Below the pieces are notes generated by a model. That model was not told where the DNA came from. It ran no database searches and saw only the letters and a program-made list of their open reading frames with translations. Positions 48,583 through 57,466 of a stretch of DNA of 64,000 nucleotides are shown here, one piece after another; within the stretch, counting starts at the first letter, position 1, and every line of letters starts with the position of its first letter. The stretch lies in contig NZ_MLJO01000007.1 of the NCBI RefSeq assembly GCF_001956915.1, positions 1-64,000 of the forward strand, given 5' to 3'. The position numbers and the translations under genes were made by a program. Source of the stretch: Intrasporangium flavum. GTDB lineage: Bacteria; Actinomycetota; Actinomycetes; Actinomycetales; Dermatophilaceae.

Positions 48583-50292
48583 TCAGTCCGAGCCGTGCGT
48601 CTCCTCGCGGATCGTGTCGGCCACGACCTGCTCGTCGGTCGGCGTCGAGCGGCGCAGCGAGGCCGACGCCGGCAGCGGGTTGTCGGCCGTCTGTCGCAGC
48701 CCGCGCACCCCGTCGTCGATGACGAACTCGGCACGGGTGAACGCCTCGGCGCCCGGCGTCGTCACGACCGGCACGCACCGGAAGCGGGCCGTCATCGCGT
48801 CGGGCGTGATCGTCGTGGACACGTAGCCGCGCAGGTTGGTCCAGAACCGCAGGTTCGGGTTCCAGGCCGCCCACGGGTGCTGGCCGGTGGGGCTGTCGTA
48901 GCCGTTGCCGCCGGAGGTGATCGAGCTGGTGACGAGCTCGGAGCCGACGACCTCGCCGGGGTTGTCGTAGTCGAGGTAGAGGTCGGAGGCCCAGTGGGCG
49001 TGGACGTCGCCGGTGAGCACCACCGGGTTGCGGACGCCGGCGTCGACCCAGCCCTGGGTCACCCGCTGCCGGGAGGCCGGGTAGCCGTCCCACGCGTCCA
49101 TCGACACGGTCGTCCTCGCCGTCGGGTCGTTGTCGCGGCGGCCGAAGAAGACCTGCTGGCCGAGCAGGTCCCAGCGGGCCTCGGAGCGTCGGAACCCGTC
49201 GAGCAGCCAGGCCTCCTGCTCCGTGCCGGGCAGCGAGCGCGCGGGGTCGGCGGCGTCGGCGCAGTCCTTGTAGCCGTCGCCGCAGGCCTGGTCGGAGCGG
49301 AACTGGCGCGTGTCGAGCATGTGGAAGTTGGCGAGCCTCCCCCACCGGACCCGTCGGTAGAGGTCGAGGTTCGGGCCGTTCGGCACGGAGGTCCGGCGGA
49401 GCGGCATGTTCTCGTAGTAGGCGCGGTAGGCGGCGGTGCGCCGCTGCAGGAAGGTCGGCTTCTCGGCGACCTTCTCGGGGGTGTCGCCGGCGTAGTTGTT
49501 GTCGACCTCGTGGTCGTCCCACACGGCGAGCCACGGGGCGGCGGCGTGCGCGGCCTGCAGGTCGGGGTCGCTCTTGTACTGGCCGTAGCGCTGCCGGTAG
49601 CCGACGAGGGTCGTCGTCTCCGGGCCGACGTGGGCGCGGCCGACGCCGTTGCCCGCGCCCTCGTACTGGTAGTCGCCGAGGTGCAGCACGAGGTCCGGAC
49701 GCTCCTGCGCCAGCCGGTCGTACGCCGTGAAGTAGCCGGCCGGGAAGTTCGAGCACGACACGAACGCCATCGTCAGCGCCGACGGCAGCTCGAGCGCACC
49801 CGGCGACGTGACGGCGCGGCCGGCGGGCGACAGGTGGCGACCGAGCCGGAAGCGGTACCAGTACTCGCGGCCGGGGCGCAGGCCGCCGACCTCGACGTGC
49901 ACCGAGTGCGCCCAGCCCGGCTCTGCCGCAACCGAACCCGCCTTGACGACGTCGGCGAAGCGCTCGTCCGTGGCCACCTGCCAGCCCAGCTGGTAGGTCG
50001 TCGACGGCATGCCCCCGAGGCCGTCCGACGCGATCGGGTCGAGCGCCAGGCGCGTCCAGATGACGAAGCCGTCGGGCGCCGGGTCACCACTCGCGACGCC
50101 GAGGGTGAACGGGTCGGCGGTCGGCGTCGGGGCGGCGGCGCTGGGCCGGCTGTCGAGCAGGACGCTGCCGCCGGCGAGGGCGACGGCGCCGGTGGCGAGG
50201 CCGGTGCGCAGGACCGTGCGCCGCGTGGGTCTGGCAGGGGTGGCTGAAGAGGCGTCGGTGGGGATGGCGGGTGCAGGGGGGTGAGTGTCCAT
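48583..50292 (-). CDS. phoD: PhoD-like alkaline phosphatase/phosphodiesterase, Tat-exported
   Basis: A 569-residue exported phosphoesterase. A twin-arginine signal (TRRTVLRTGLATGAVALAGG) is followed by the PhoD N-terminal domain (PFTLGVASGDP) and the metallophosphatase core: VSCSNFPAGYF, LHLGDYQYEG, WDDHEVDNNY, LTGDVHAHW. Metal ligands appear intact. It releases phosphate from phosphodiesters or monoesters outside the cell. No PHO-box-like repeat was recognised by eye in the 73-bp upstream gap. Confidence 0.92.
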   Translation of the reverse strand: MDTHPPAPAIPTDASSATPARPTRRTVLRTGLATGAVALAGGSVLLDSRPSAAAPTPTADPFTLGVASGDPAPDGFVIWTRLALDPIASDGLGGMPSTTYQLGWQVATDERFADVVKAGSVAAEPGWAHSVHVEVGGLRPGREYWYRFRLGRHLSPAGRAVTSPGALELPSALTMAFVSCSNFPAGYFTAYDRLAQERPDLVLHLGDYQYEGAGNGVGRAHVGPETTTLVGYRQRYGQYKSDPDLQAAHAAAPWLAVWDDHEVDNNYAGDTPEKVAEKPTFLQRRTAAYRAYYENMPLRRTSVPNGPNLDLYRRVRWGRLANFHMLDTRQFRSDQACGDGYKDCADAADPARSLPGTEQEAWLLDGFRRSEARWDLLGQQVFFGRRDNDPTARTTVSMDAWDGYPASRQRVTQGWVDAGVRNPVVLTGDVHAHWASDLYLDYDNPGEVVGSELVTSSITSGGNGYDSPTGQHPWAAWNPNLRFWTNLRGYVSTTITPDAMTARFRCVPVVTTPGAEAFTRAEFVIDDGVRGLRQTADNPLPASASLRRSTPTDEQVVADTIREETHGSD

Positions 50293-50365
50293 GTCGTCCA
50301 CGTTCGTCCGGTTCGACGCCGAGGCGGCCGACGCGGGGCCGAACCTCTGGTGAACGTTGGCCGGT

Positions 50366-50779
50366 TCACGCGTCCGGACGCGGCAGGTCGGGGTAGATGC
50401 GGAAGCCCGGTTTCTCGCGGTGCGCGAAGGAGCGGTAGAACGCCTCGGCGTCGTCGGTGACGAGGTCCATCCGCTGCGTGCCCGATGCCGCGAAGACCGC
50501 CTCGACGAGGCGCCGACCGACCCCGCCGCGTCGGTGCGTCGCGGTGACGCCGAGCTGGGCGAGGTAGGACTGCACGACGCCGTCGCCGAAGGCCTGCGCG
50601 AAGCCGACGACCCGCCCACCCTGGCCGCCCGACTCGACCGCGACCCAGGCGAAGACGCCCGGTGCCGTGCACGCCCGGGCGGCGACCTCCGCGTCGGAGA
50701 AGGAGGGCCAGCCGAGCTCGCGGCACAGCGCGGCCACGCCCTCGGCGTCGGTCGGTCGGAACGGGCGCACGTCGGTCAC
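50366..50779 (-). CDS. GNAT family N-acetyltransferase
   Basis: A 137-residue acetyltransferase. The acetyl-CoA loop is THRRGGVGRRLVEAVF, followed by RMDLVTDDAEAFYRSFAHREKPGFRIY, a typical small-GNAT ending. GTG at 50779 was chosen because GGGGAGGG precedes it by ~8 nt; the frame runs ~22 codons further upstream. Substrate unknown. It is divergent from acs. Confidence 0.82.
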   Translation of the reverse strand: MTDVRPFRPTDAEGVAALCRELGWPSFSDAEVAARACTAPGVFAWVAVESGGQGGRVVGFAQAFGDGVVQSYLAQLGVTATHRRGGVGRRLVEAVFAASGTQRMDLVTDDAEAFYRSFAHREKPGFRIYPDLPRPDA

Positions 50780-51036
50780 CGCACCACCCTCCCCCACGCC
50801 GCGTCCTTCCGGTGGCGTCGCGCGGTCCACCTTTCCACCGGCCACGGACGTCGACCGCTCGTCCGGCGGCCGGGACCGTTCGGCGGGCTACTCGCCGGTA
50901 GCGGTGAGACCCCCGTCACGCGGCCTTGCTGGGCGAACTAGCCTGCGTTTGAGTTGTGCCGACCGTCGATGCCCGCGCGCCCCGCGCCCGCCGGGTCGAC
51001 GCCAGCGCACCACCGTCGATGCGAAAGGGTGACACC

Positions 51037-53025
51037 GTGAGCGACAAGCCGCTCGAGAACCTCGTCCACGAGGGCCTGACCTTCCCGCCCCCGGCCGACT
51101 TCGCCGCTCAGGCCAACGGCACCGCCGACCTCTACGAGCAGGCGAGCGCCGACCACGAGGGTTTCTGGGCCGAGCAGGCCCGCACCTACCTGACGTGGAG
51201 CACCCCGTTCATGCAGTCGCTCGACTGGAGCAACCCGCCCTTCGCGAAGTGGTTCGCCGACGGCGAGCTCAACGCGTGCGTCAACGCCGTCGACCGCCAC
51301 GTCGAGGCCGGCCGCGGCGACAAGGTCGCGATCCACTTCGTCGGCGAGCCCGAGGGCGACACCCGCGACATCACCTACGCCGACCTGCACGAGCAGGTGC
51401 AGCGCGCCGCCAACGCCCTCGCCGACCTCGGCGTCGGCAAGGGCGACACCGTCGCGATCTACCTGCCGATGATCCCCGAGGCCGCCGTGGCGATGCTCGC
51501 CTGCGCCCGCCTCGGCGCCCCGCACTCGGTCGTCTTCGGCGGCTTCTCGGCCGAGGCGCTGCACTCGCGCATCGACGACGCCAAGGCCAAGGTCGTCATC
51601 ACGGCCGACGGCGGCTACCGGCGCGGCGCGCCCTCGGCCCTCAAGCCGGCCGTCGACGCCGCCCTCGACCACGGCGACACCTCGGTCGACCACGTGCTCG
51701 TCGTCAAGCGCACCGGCCAGGACACCGCCTGGAACGACGAGCGCGACCTCTGGTGGCACGAGGCCGTCGAGAAGGCGTCCCCGACGCACGAGGCGCAGGC
51801 GTTCGAGGCCGAGCACCCGCTCTTCATCCTCTACACCTCCGGCACGACCGGTAAGCCGAAGGGCATCTTCCACACGACCGGCGGCTACCTGACCCAGGCG
51901 GCCTACACCAACGCGGTCGTCCACGACGTGCACCGCGACACCGACGTGTACTGGTGCACCGCCGACATCGGCTGGGTCACCGGCCACTCCTACATCGTCT
52001 ACGGGCCGCTGACCAACGGCGTCACGCAGGTCATGTACGAGGGCACCCCGGACACGCCGCACCAGGGCCGCTGGTGGGAGATCGTCCAGGACTACAAGGT
52101 GACGATCCTCTACACGGCCCCGACGGCGGTGCGCACCTTCATGAAGTGGGGCACCGACATCCCGGCGAAGTTCGACATGAGCTCGCTGCGGCTGCTCGGC
52201 TCGGTCGGCGAGCCGATCAACCCCGAGGCGTGGCTCTGGTACCACAAGCACATCGGCGGGGGCCGCGCCCCGATCGTCGACACGTGGTGGCAGACCGAGA
52301 CCGGCGCCATCATGATCAGCCCGCTGCCCGGCGTCACGACGCTCGAGCCCGGCTCGGCGCAGAAGCCGATCCCCGGCATCAGCGCCGAGATCCTCGACGA
52401 CGAGGGCCAGCCGTTCACGACGCCCGAGCAGGTCGGCTACCTCGTGCTGACCAAGCCGTGGCCCTCGATGCTGCGCGGCATCTGGGGCGACCCGGAGCGC
52501 TACAAGGAGACGTACTGGTCGCGGTTCGGCGAGAAGTACTACTTCGCCGGCGACGGCGCGAAGTACGACGCCGACGGCAACATCTGGCTGCTCGGACGCG
52601 TCGACGACGTCATGAACGTGTCGGGCCACCGCCTGTCGACGGCCGAGATCGAGTCGGCGCTCGTGTCGCACCCGAAGGTCGCCGAGGCCGCGGTCGTCGG
52701 GGCCAACGACGAGACCACCGGCCAGGCCGTGTGCGCCTTCGTCATCCTGCGCCAGGAGGCGGTCCAGGAGGCCGACGAGCCCGGCGAGGGCACCGACCTC
52801 GTGCAGGAGCTGCGCAACCACGTGGCCAAGGAGATCGGCCCCATCGCCAAGCCGCGCTCGATCATGATCGTCAGCGAGCTGCCCAAGACGCGCTCCGGCA
52901 AGATCATGCGTCGCCTCCTGCGCGACGTCGCCGAGGGCCGCGAGGTCGGCGACGTGACGACGCTCGCCGACAGCTCGGTCATGGACCTCATCAAGACCGG
53001 CATGTCGAAGGACTCCTCCGACTGA
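51037..53025 (+). CDS. acs: Acetyl-CoA synthetase
   Basis: Converts acetate, ATP and CoA to acetyl-CoA. The product is 662 residues, normal size. Adenylation motifs YTSGTTGKPKGIFHT and DTWWQTETGAIM are present, and the regulatory Lys is K622 in TRSGKIMRRLLRD, the usual site of acetylation control. GTG at 51037 was chosen because GAAAGGG lies 7 nt upstream; ATG 51019 would swallow it. A terminator follows at 53054-53093. Confidence 0.96.
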   Translation: MSDKPLENLVHEGLTFPPPADFAAQANGTADLYEQASADHEGFWAEQARTYLTWSTPFMQSLDWSNPPFAKWFADGELNACVNAVDRHVEAGRGDKVAIHFVGEPEGDTRDITYADLHEQVQRAANALADLGVGKGDTVAIYLPMIPEAAVAMLACARLGAPHSVVFGGFSAEALHSRIDDAKAKVVITADGGYRRGAPSALKPAVDAALDHGDTSVDHVLVVKRTGQDTAWNDERDLWWHEAVEKASPTHEAQAFEAEHPLFILYTSGTTGKPKGIFHTTGGYLTQAAYTNAVVHDVHRDTDVYWCTADIGWVTGHSYIVYGPLTNGVTQVMYEGTPDTPHQGRWWEIVQDYKVTILYTAPTAVRTFMKWGTDIPAKFDMSSLRLLGSVGEPINPEAWLWYHKHIGGGRAPIVDTWWQTETGAIMISPLPGVTTLEPGSAQKPIPGISAEILDDEGQPFTTPEQVGYLVLTKPWPSMLRGIWGDPERYKETYWSRFGEKYYFAGDGAKYDADGNIWLLGRVDDVMNVSGHRLSTAEIESALVSHPKVAEAAVVGANDETTGQAVCAFVILRQEAVQEADEPGEGTDLVQELRNHVAKEIGPIAKPRSIMIVSELPKTRSGKIMRRLLRDVAEGREVGDVTTLADSSVMDLIKTGMSKDSSD

Positions 53026-53053
53026 CGCTCTTGGACGGCGTCCGACGCCATCC

Positions 53054-53093
53054 GACGCCGCCCGTCCCGGGCACCTGCGGGGCGGGCGGCGTC
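53054..53093 (+). terminator. Hairpin terminator after acs
   Basis: GACGCCGCCCG and CGGGCGGCGTC pair (11 bp, 18-nt loop), followed by CTTGTCC. Confidence 0.65.
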
Positions 53094-53187
53094 CTTGTCC
53101 CCAACCCCTCCCGCACGACGTTCGTCGCCGACGTCGATGTGGATCGGCGGCAGCGTCGGGGGCGTACCGCGTGGTTGACTCGGGGCC

Positions 53188-53520
53188 ATGAGCAACGCCG
53201 AGCAGGAGTCGCACACCTGGGTCGTCGAGTCGATCGGCGGCGTGCCCACGGTCGAACCGAGGCCGCGCCTGTCCCTGGGTGAGGACGGGCTGCTCACCGG
53301 GACCACGGGCGTCAACCGCATCGTCGGCACGTACAAGGCCGAGAACGAGCTGGTCAAGGTCGAGGGCACCGGGATGACGCGGATGGCCGGGTCGCCCGAG
53401 GCCATGGACCAGGAGAAGCGGTTCCTCAAGGCGCTCGAGGGTTGGCAGGCCTTCCACGTCGGGGGCGGCCGCCTCGAGATCGGCCCCGTCGACAACGGGC
53501 TCATCTGCGTCCTCACGTAG
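53188..53520 (+). CDS. META-domain (HslJ-like) protein
   Basis: A 110-residue soluble protein of the META/HslJ fold: TWVVESIGGVPTVEPRPRLSL, GTTGVNRIVGTY (the conserved Gly-Cys/Val-Asn turn), and TRMAGSPEAMDQEKRFLKAL, where T-M-A is the family's name-giving pattern. The usual lipoprotein signal is absent, so it is cytoplasmic. Role unknown; HslJ relates to heat and novobiocin tolerance in E. coli. A TTGACT box ends 7 nt before the ATG, possibly a leaderless promoter. Confidence 0.8.
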   Translation: MSNAEQESHTWVVESIGGVPTVEPRPRLSLGEDGLLTGTTGVNRIVGTYKAENELVKVEGTGMTRMAGSPEAMDQEKRFLKALEGWQAFHVGGGRLEIGPVDNGLICVLT

Positions 53521-53549
53521 CAGGGTCCGCCGACGACCTGAGCGCTGTC

Positions 53550-53615
53550 ACGACGCAGTCTGAACGTTGATACGACGCAGTCTGAACGTCGATACAACGC
53601 CGTCTGAACCTCGAT
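53550..53615. repeat. Three 22-bp tandem repeats between META gene and acyltransferase
   Basis: Three direct units at 53550, 53572 and 53594. The first two differ at one base; the third at a few. The shared core is CAGTCTGAACGTYGAT. Two helical turns per unit put all three on one DNA face, as in operator or iteron arrays. The remainder of the 338-bp gap (53521-53858) holds no gene that I can support. Confidence 0.85.
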
Positions 53616-53858
53616 GAACGACGACTGCTGAGCGGTGGCACGAGGAGGCCGAGGCGCCTTCGCGCGGGTAGCGTGCGGTCGCGCGGTCCCCGGCGAACAA
53701 CCGGGGCCGCCGCTGTCGGGCCCGGACGCCAGCCGCTGCGCCGGGGTCCACGTCCTCGCCCTCCACACAGCACCACGACCAGGGAGTCCCGTGCGCCCCA
53801 CGCACCCCCAGCCCGTCGCAACCGCATGCCCCGGACACCTCAAGGCCGGGGCCCTCCG

Positions 53859-55067
53859 ATGAGCACCTCGCGACTCGGAGGTCCGGCAGAGGTCGTCGAC
53901 GCGGACCGCCCAGACGACGCCGCGCTCGTCGGCGACTCGGGCCACGGCGTCGACGCGGTCTCCGAGGGCGATCGCAGGGGCGCCGCGCCAGACCGGACGC
54001 CGGCTCGGCCCCGACCGGACCTCGCCTGGATCTCGTGGCTGCGCTTCGTGGCCATCGCCGCGGTGGTCACGATCCACACGGTCAGCTACAACGCAGTGCA
54101 GCCCGGAGCCCGCGACACGCTGCGCGGCATTACCGCCATCCATCTCGACGTACTGGGGGTCTTCGCGGTCCCGGTGTTCGTCATGCTGAGCGGTGCCCTG
54201 CTGCTCGACCCGACCCGCTACCAGGGGCCGCGTGACTTCCTCCGAAAGCGCGCCCTCCGGCTCGTGCCGGCGGTCGTCTTCTGGCACGCGTGGTACTTCC
54301 TCGTGCGCGTCCTCCTCCTCGACCAGGACCTGCGGCTGGGCGACGCCGCTGCCGTGGCGTTGAGCGGCAAGCTCTACACGGCCCTCTACTTCTTCTGGAT
54401 CGTGCTCGGCCTGGCGGTGTTGACGCCGGTCCTCATCCCGTTCGTGGCCAAGGCGACGCACCGCCAGATGCTGGTCGTGGGCACGCTCGCGTGCCTGATG
54501 ACGGCCCTGAGCCAGGCGACGGCTCAGTGGCGCGGTACCCCGGACGTCTTCGTCGAGACGGCGTGGACCTGGTGGGTCCCCTACCTCGGATACTTCCTGC
54601 TCGGCTGGGCCCTGCGCGGCGTCGTCCTGCGCGGCCGCGCCCTCGTCGGGGCACTTGTCCTCGCCTGTCTCCTGGGAGCCCTGATGGGGTGGCAGTGGCA
54701 CAACCCCGAGGCACCGGCCTGGCTGGAAACCATGAGTCCAGTCGGCTACTACAGCACCCCGGCGATGGTGTACTCGTTGGCGGTGTTCCTGGTCTTCCAG
54801 GGACTGGTCCGGCGCGACGGGCCGCTGCGCCGCCTTGCCTCGTCCCGGATGAGCTCGCTGGCGCGAACCCTCGGCGACGCGACGATGGGAGTATTCGCAC
54901 TCCACCTCACCATCCTGATGTGGGTCCCGGAGTGGCCCGTCATCGGTGGCGAGCGCGCGGCCGGTGGCACCTCGGTCCTGCTGTTGCGCGTCGGTGCCGT
55001 GCTGACCCTGACGTACGTCATCGTCCTGCTCCTGCGGCGCGTGCCCGGAGTCAGGCGCATCCTCTGA
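53859..55067 (+). CDS. Acyltransferase family 3 membrane protein
   Basis: A 402-residue membrane acyltransferase. After a ~50-residue hydrophilic N-terminus, LRFVAIAAVVTIHTVSYN carries the family's TM1 His, followed by FAVPVFVMLSGALLLDP and RKRALRLVPAVVFWHAWY and about ten TM helices in all. It resembles WecH-type O-acetyltransferases more than the gene at 42651. The acceptor is unknown; no polysaccharide genes are nearby. ATG at 53859 has no strong Shine-Dalgarno sequence, so the start is uncertain by a few codons. Confidence 0.83.
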   Translation: MSTSRLGGPAEVVDADRPDDAALVGDSGHGVDAVSEGDRRGAAPDRTPARPRPDLAWISWLRFVAIAAVVTIHTVSYNAVQPGARDTLRGITAIHLDVLGVFAVPVFVMLSGALLLDPTRYQGPRDFLRKRALRLVPAVVFWHAWYFLVRVLLLDQDLRLGDAAAVALSGKLYTALYFFWIVLGLAVLTPVLIPFVAKATHRQMLVVGTLACLMTALSQATAQWRGTPDVFVETAWTWWVPYLGYFLLGWALRGVVLRGRALVGALVLACLLGALMGWQWHNPEAPAWLETMSPVGYYSTPAMVYSLAVFLVFQGLVRRDGPLRRLASSRMSSLARTLGDATMGVFALHLTILMWVPEWPVIGGERAAGGTSVLLLRVGAVLTLTYVIVLLLRRVPGVRRIL

Positions 55068-55326
55068 CGCCTCCTCCTCTCCTCCCAACGCCTCACGCAC
55101 CTCCGTACATCGAGATCCCCAGACGTACCAGCTCACGGACGCCCGGCACGCAACGCGCCGACGCCGTGAATCCGCATGGCCCGACGGCAGATTGGGCCGG
55201 CCCTGGATGTCGCCGTACCTGGATGTCCACGGTCGGCAGCGCGCAGCCGGCGATCGCGTTGAAGAACGTCCGCGACGGCACGCTGGCGGGCCCCGTCGCC
55301 GGACGGCGGGGCACAGGGCGGGGCAG
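55068..55326. other. Intergenic 259 bp between convergent acyltransferase and HNH genes
   Basis: I see no gene here. CTGGATGTC occurs twice, at about 55203 and 55220, and short GC-rich inverted repeats occur near 55285-55310 that could end either transcript. Confidence 0.4.
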
Positions 55327-56940
55327 CTACCGGTGCCAGGTGACCCCCAACGCGTTCACCGTCGCGGTCAGGCCCCGCTCGTGCACCACCGTGTGGTGCC
55401 TCCCGCACAAGAGCGCCCCGTTGGCCAGGTCGGTCAGGCCCCCGTGCAGCCAGTGCACGACGTGGTGGGCCTCGCACCACTGCGGTGGGATCGTGCATCC
55501 CGGATACGAACACCCACCGTCGCGCCGGGCCAGCGCCCGACGCTGGGCCGGCGTGAAGAACCGCTGCGCCCGCCCCACGTCCAACACCTCAGAGGGCCCG
55601 CCCAGCACCATCGGCACGATCCCCGCCTCGCACGCCAGCCGCCGCACTGCCCCAGGGCTCAGCACGGCGTCATCCTCGGCGATCCCGGCGCCCTGGACCT
55701 GCTCCAGCAGCGCCTCGAGGCTCATGGTCACCACCAGCGTCGTGCGCGGCGTGCGGGCCACTCCCTCGGGCGCCCCGACGGCCCGCCCGACCAGCTCGAG
55801 CAGCGCGTCTGCGCGCCGCGTCGCCGGCGTCCGCGGGTCGAGGGCACCCGACGCGGCACCACCATCGCCGGCCCCGGAAGCTGAGGCGCCTGGACCGGGG
55901 GTGGTGTCGGAGGTGGTCGCGGCCTGCAGACCGGACCAGTCGAGGTCGGGCCGCGGTCGCGCCAGCGGGTCGATCGCCGCCTCGAGGATTGCCGCGCCCT
56001 CGGGGTCGAGCCGCAGCAGGAAGTCGACGAACCCGGCACACGAGCCGACCCGCCGCAACGACCGCCCGGCGCGCAACCCTCGCTCTCGGATCTCGGCCTC
56101 GGCCGGCGGGCGCAGGCTCGCTCTTGCGTGACCGACGAGCCGGCGCAGCTCGCGAACCGTCAGCGCCGGCGCGTGCTCCACGAGCGAGGCCACCACGTCG
56201 TCGAGGTGCTCCCGGTCGGCGATCGGCGCGAGGTCACGCTGGAACCGCACGATGACGCCGGCCTGCACGGCCGACACCTCGCAGGCCGCGACCCGTGCCG
56301 CCAACAGTTCCCATCGCGGCTCTCGGAGCGCCGAGCCCAGGAGCGCCATCGTCGCTGCATCGCCGCCCTCCAGGGCCACCACCGAACCGGCGGCCGCGGC
56401 GCCTTCTCCCGGGCCGGGCTCGGACCGGTCACCGTTCCCCGCGCCGACCGCGACCCGCAGCCAGTCGGGCCCGGAGAGCCGAGCCGCGCCGGCCAGCCCA
56501 CGCTCGTCGGCCTCCCGCGCGAGCATGACGCTCAGGGCCTGGGCGGCCTCCCGCAGCGCCTGCGCGTGCCCGAAGGAGAGCGCCACTGCCTCGTCGCCGA
56601 GCGACCAGAAGGGGAAGTCGTTCGCCAGCCCGCGCACCGCCTCGAGCATCACGGCGAGGCGTTCCGACAGGTCCGTCGCGTCCGTCGCGCCCGTCGAGCC
56701 CTTCGAGCCCGTCGTGTCCGTCGCCTCCGACAGATCCGTCTCCTCTGTCGCGCCCGTCGCAGGGACTCCGGTCCCGTCCTGCTCCTGACCGGCCTCGCCG
56801 ATCGCGCCGGCGCCGAGCGCACGACCCGAGCCCCGACGCGCTCGAGCGCCCTCGACGGCAGCGCGCGCACGGACCGACCGTGTCGGCGCCGAAGGCGTCG
56901 ACACGGTGCCGGCGTCGGCGGGCCGAGTGTCGAGGAGCAT
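55327..56940 (-). CDS. DUF222 / HNH endonuclease domain protein
   Basis: A 537-residue protein of a family present in many copies in actinobacterial genomes. Residues ~95-400 are the DUF222 helical domain; the C-terminus is an HNH nuclease: RRALARRDGGCSYPGCTIPPQWCEAHHVVHW, then LLCGRHH, with two CxxC-like zinc pairs. Role unknown, possibly tied to mobile 13E12-type repeats. The N-terminal ~80 residues are low complexity with Thr-Gly-Ala-Thr-Asp repeats. It is divergent from the RHH gene. Confidence 0.87.
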   Translation of the reverse strand: MLLDTRPADAGTVSTPSAPTRSVRARAAVEGARARRGSGRALGAGAIGEAGQEQDGTGVPATGATEETDLSEATDTTGSKGSTGATDATDLSERLAVMLEAVRGLANDFPFWSLGDEAVALSFGHAQALREAAQALSVMLAREADERGLAGAARLSGPDWLRVAVGAGNGDRSEPGPGEGAAAAGSVVALEGGDAATMALLGSALREPRWELLAARVAACEVSAVQAGVIVRFQRDLAPIADREHLDDVVASLVEHAPALTVRELRRLVGHARASLRPPAEAEIRERGLRAGRSLRRVGSCAGFVDFLLRLDPEGAAILEAAIDPLARPRPDLDWSGLQAATTSDTTPGPGASASGAGDGGAASGALDPRTPATRRADALLELVGRAVGAPEGVARTPRTTLVVTMSLEALLEQVQGAGIAEDDAVLSPGAVRRLACEAGIVPMVLGGPSEVLDVGRAQRFFTPAQRRALARRDGGCSYPGCTIPPQWCEAHHVVHWLHGGLTDLANGALLCGRHHTVVHERGLTATVNALGVTWHR

Positions 56941-56998
56941 GGTTCCACCATAGACTCGAGCACTGACAATGCATGACGATGACATCTCAGGAGTCACG

Positions 56999-57415
56999 GT
57001 GCCCGACTACCCGAAGACCACCCGCAGGCGCCCCGCCGTCGACACCGTCCACCGAGGCGACCGTGGCGACCGCGACGACCGCGACGACCGCGACGACCAC
57101 GTCGACCGGCCCGACCGGCCCGACCGGCCCGACCGGCCCGACCGTTCCAAAATGATCTCGGTCCGGCTCACGACCGACGAGTTCGAGGCCCTGTCGGCGC
57201 AGGCGACCGAGCTCGGCATCGGCCCGTCCACTCTGGCGCGCACGCTGATCCGTCGCGGCCTGGCCGACCAGCCCTCCACTCCCGCAGCCACCCCAGCGTC
57301 CTCGACCCTCGAGGCGCGCCTGGAGGCCCACCTGCAGGCCGCCCTCCAGCCCGACCTCGTGCAGGATCTCGTGGCACGGGTCGAGGCCCTCGAACGCTGG
57401 GTCGCCGAGCACTGA
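56999..57415 (+). CDS. Ribbon-helix-helix protein with Asp-Arg-Pro repeat N-terminus
   Basis: A 138-residue protein. Residues ~50-85 (SKMISVRLTTDEFEALSAQA, then LGIGPSTLARTLIRRGL) form a ribbon-helix-helix DNA-binding domain of the CopG/Arc type, followed by a helical tail. Before it, ~30 residues are Asp/Arg/Pro repeats from two 9-bp tandem arrays. GTG at 56999 follows AGGAG by 5 nt; an ATG at 56969 is possible but lacks a site. Divergent from the HNH gene 58 bp away, which it might regulate (inference). Confidence 0.75.
   Translation: MPDYPKTTRRRPAVDTVHRGDRGDRDDRDDRDDHVDRPDRPDRPDRPDRSKMISVRLTTDEFEALSAQATELGIGPSTLARTLIRRGLADQPSTPAATPASSTLEARLEAHLQAALQPDLVQDLVARVEALERWVAEH
57071..57142. repeat. 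Two 9-bp tandem arrays inside the RHH gene
   Basis: Three units of CGCGACGAC, one intermediate unit, then four units of CGGCCCGAC. They encode Arg-Asp-Asp and Arg-Pro-Asp triplets. Confidence 0.9.
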
Positions 57416-57466
57416 CCCCTGACCAGGACGCAGAAGCCCTGCCCCACAACAGATCCCGGTCGTGCG

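Noticed and set aside
53550-53615. CRISPR-like array
   Set aside because: The repeats are directly adjacent, with no unique spacers, only three units, and no cas genes nearby.
55093-55314. Possible 73-residue minus-strand gene between the acyltransferase and HNH genes
   Set aside because: No recognisable domain or start signal; it seems to be a chance frame in a convergent gap.
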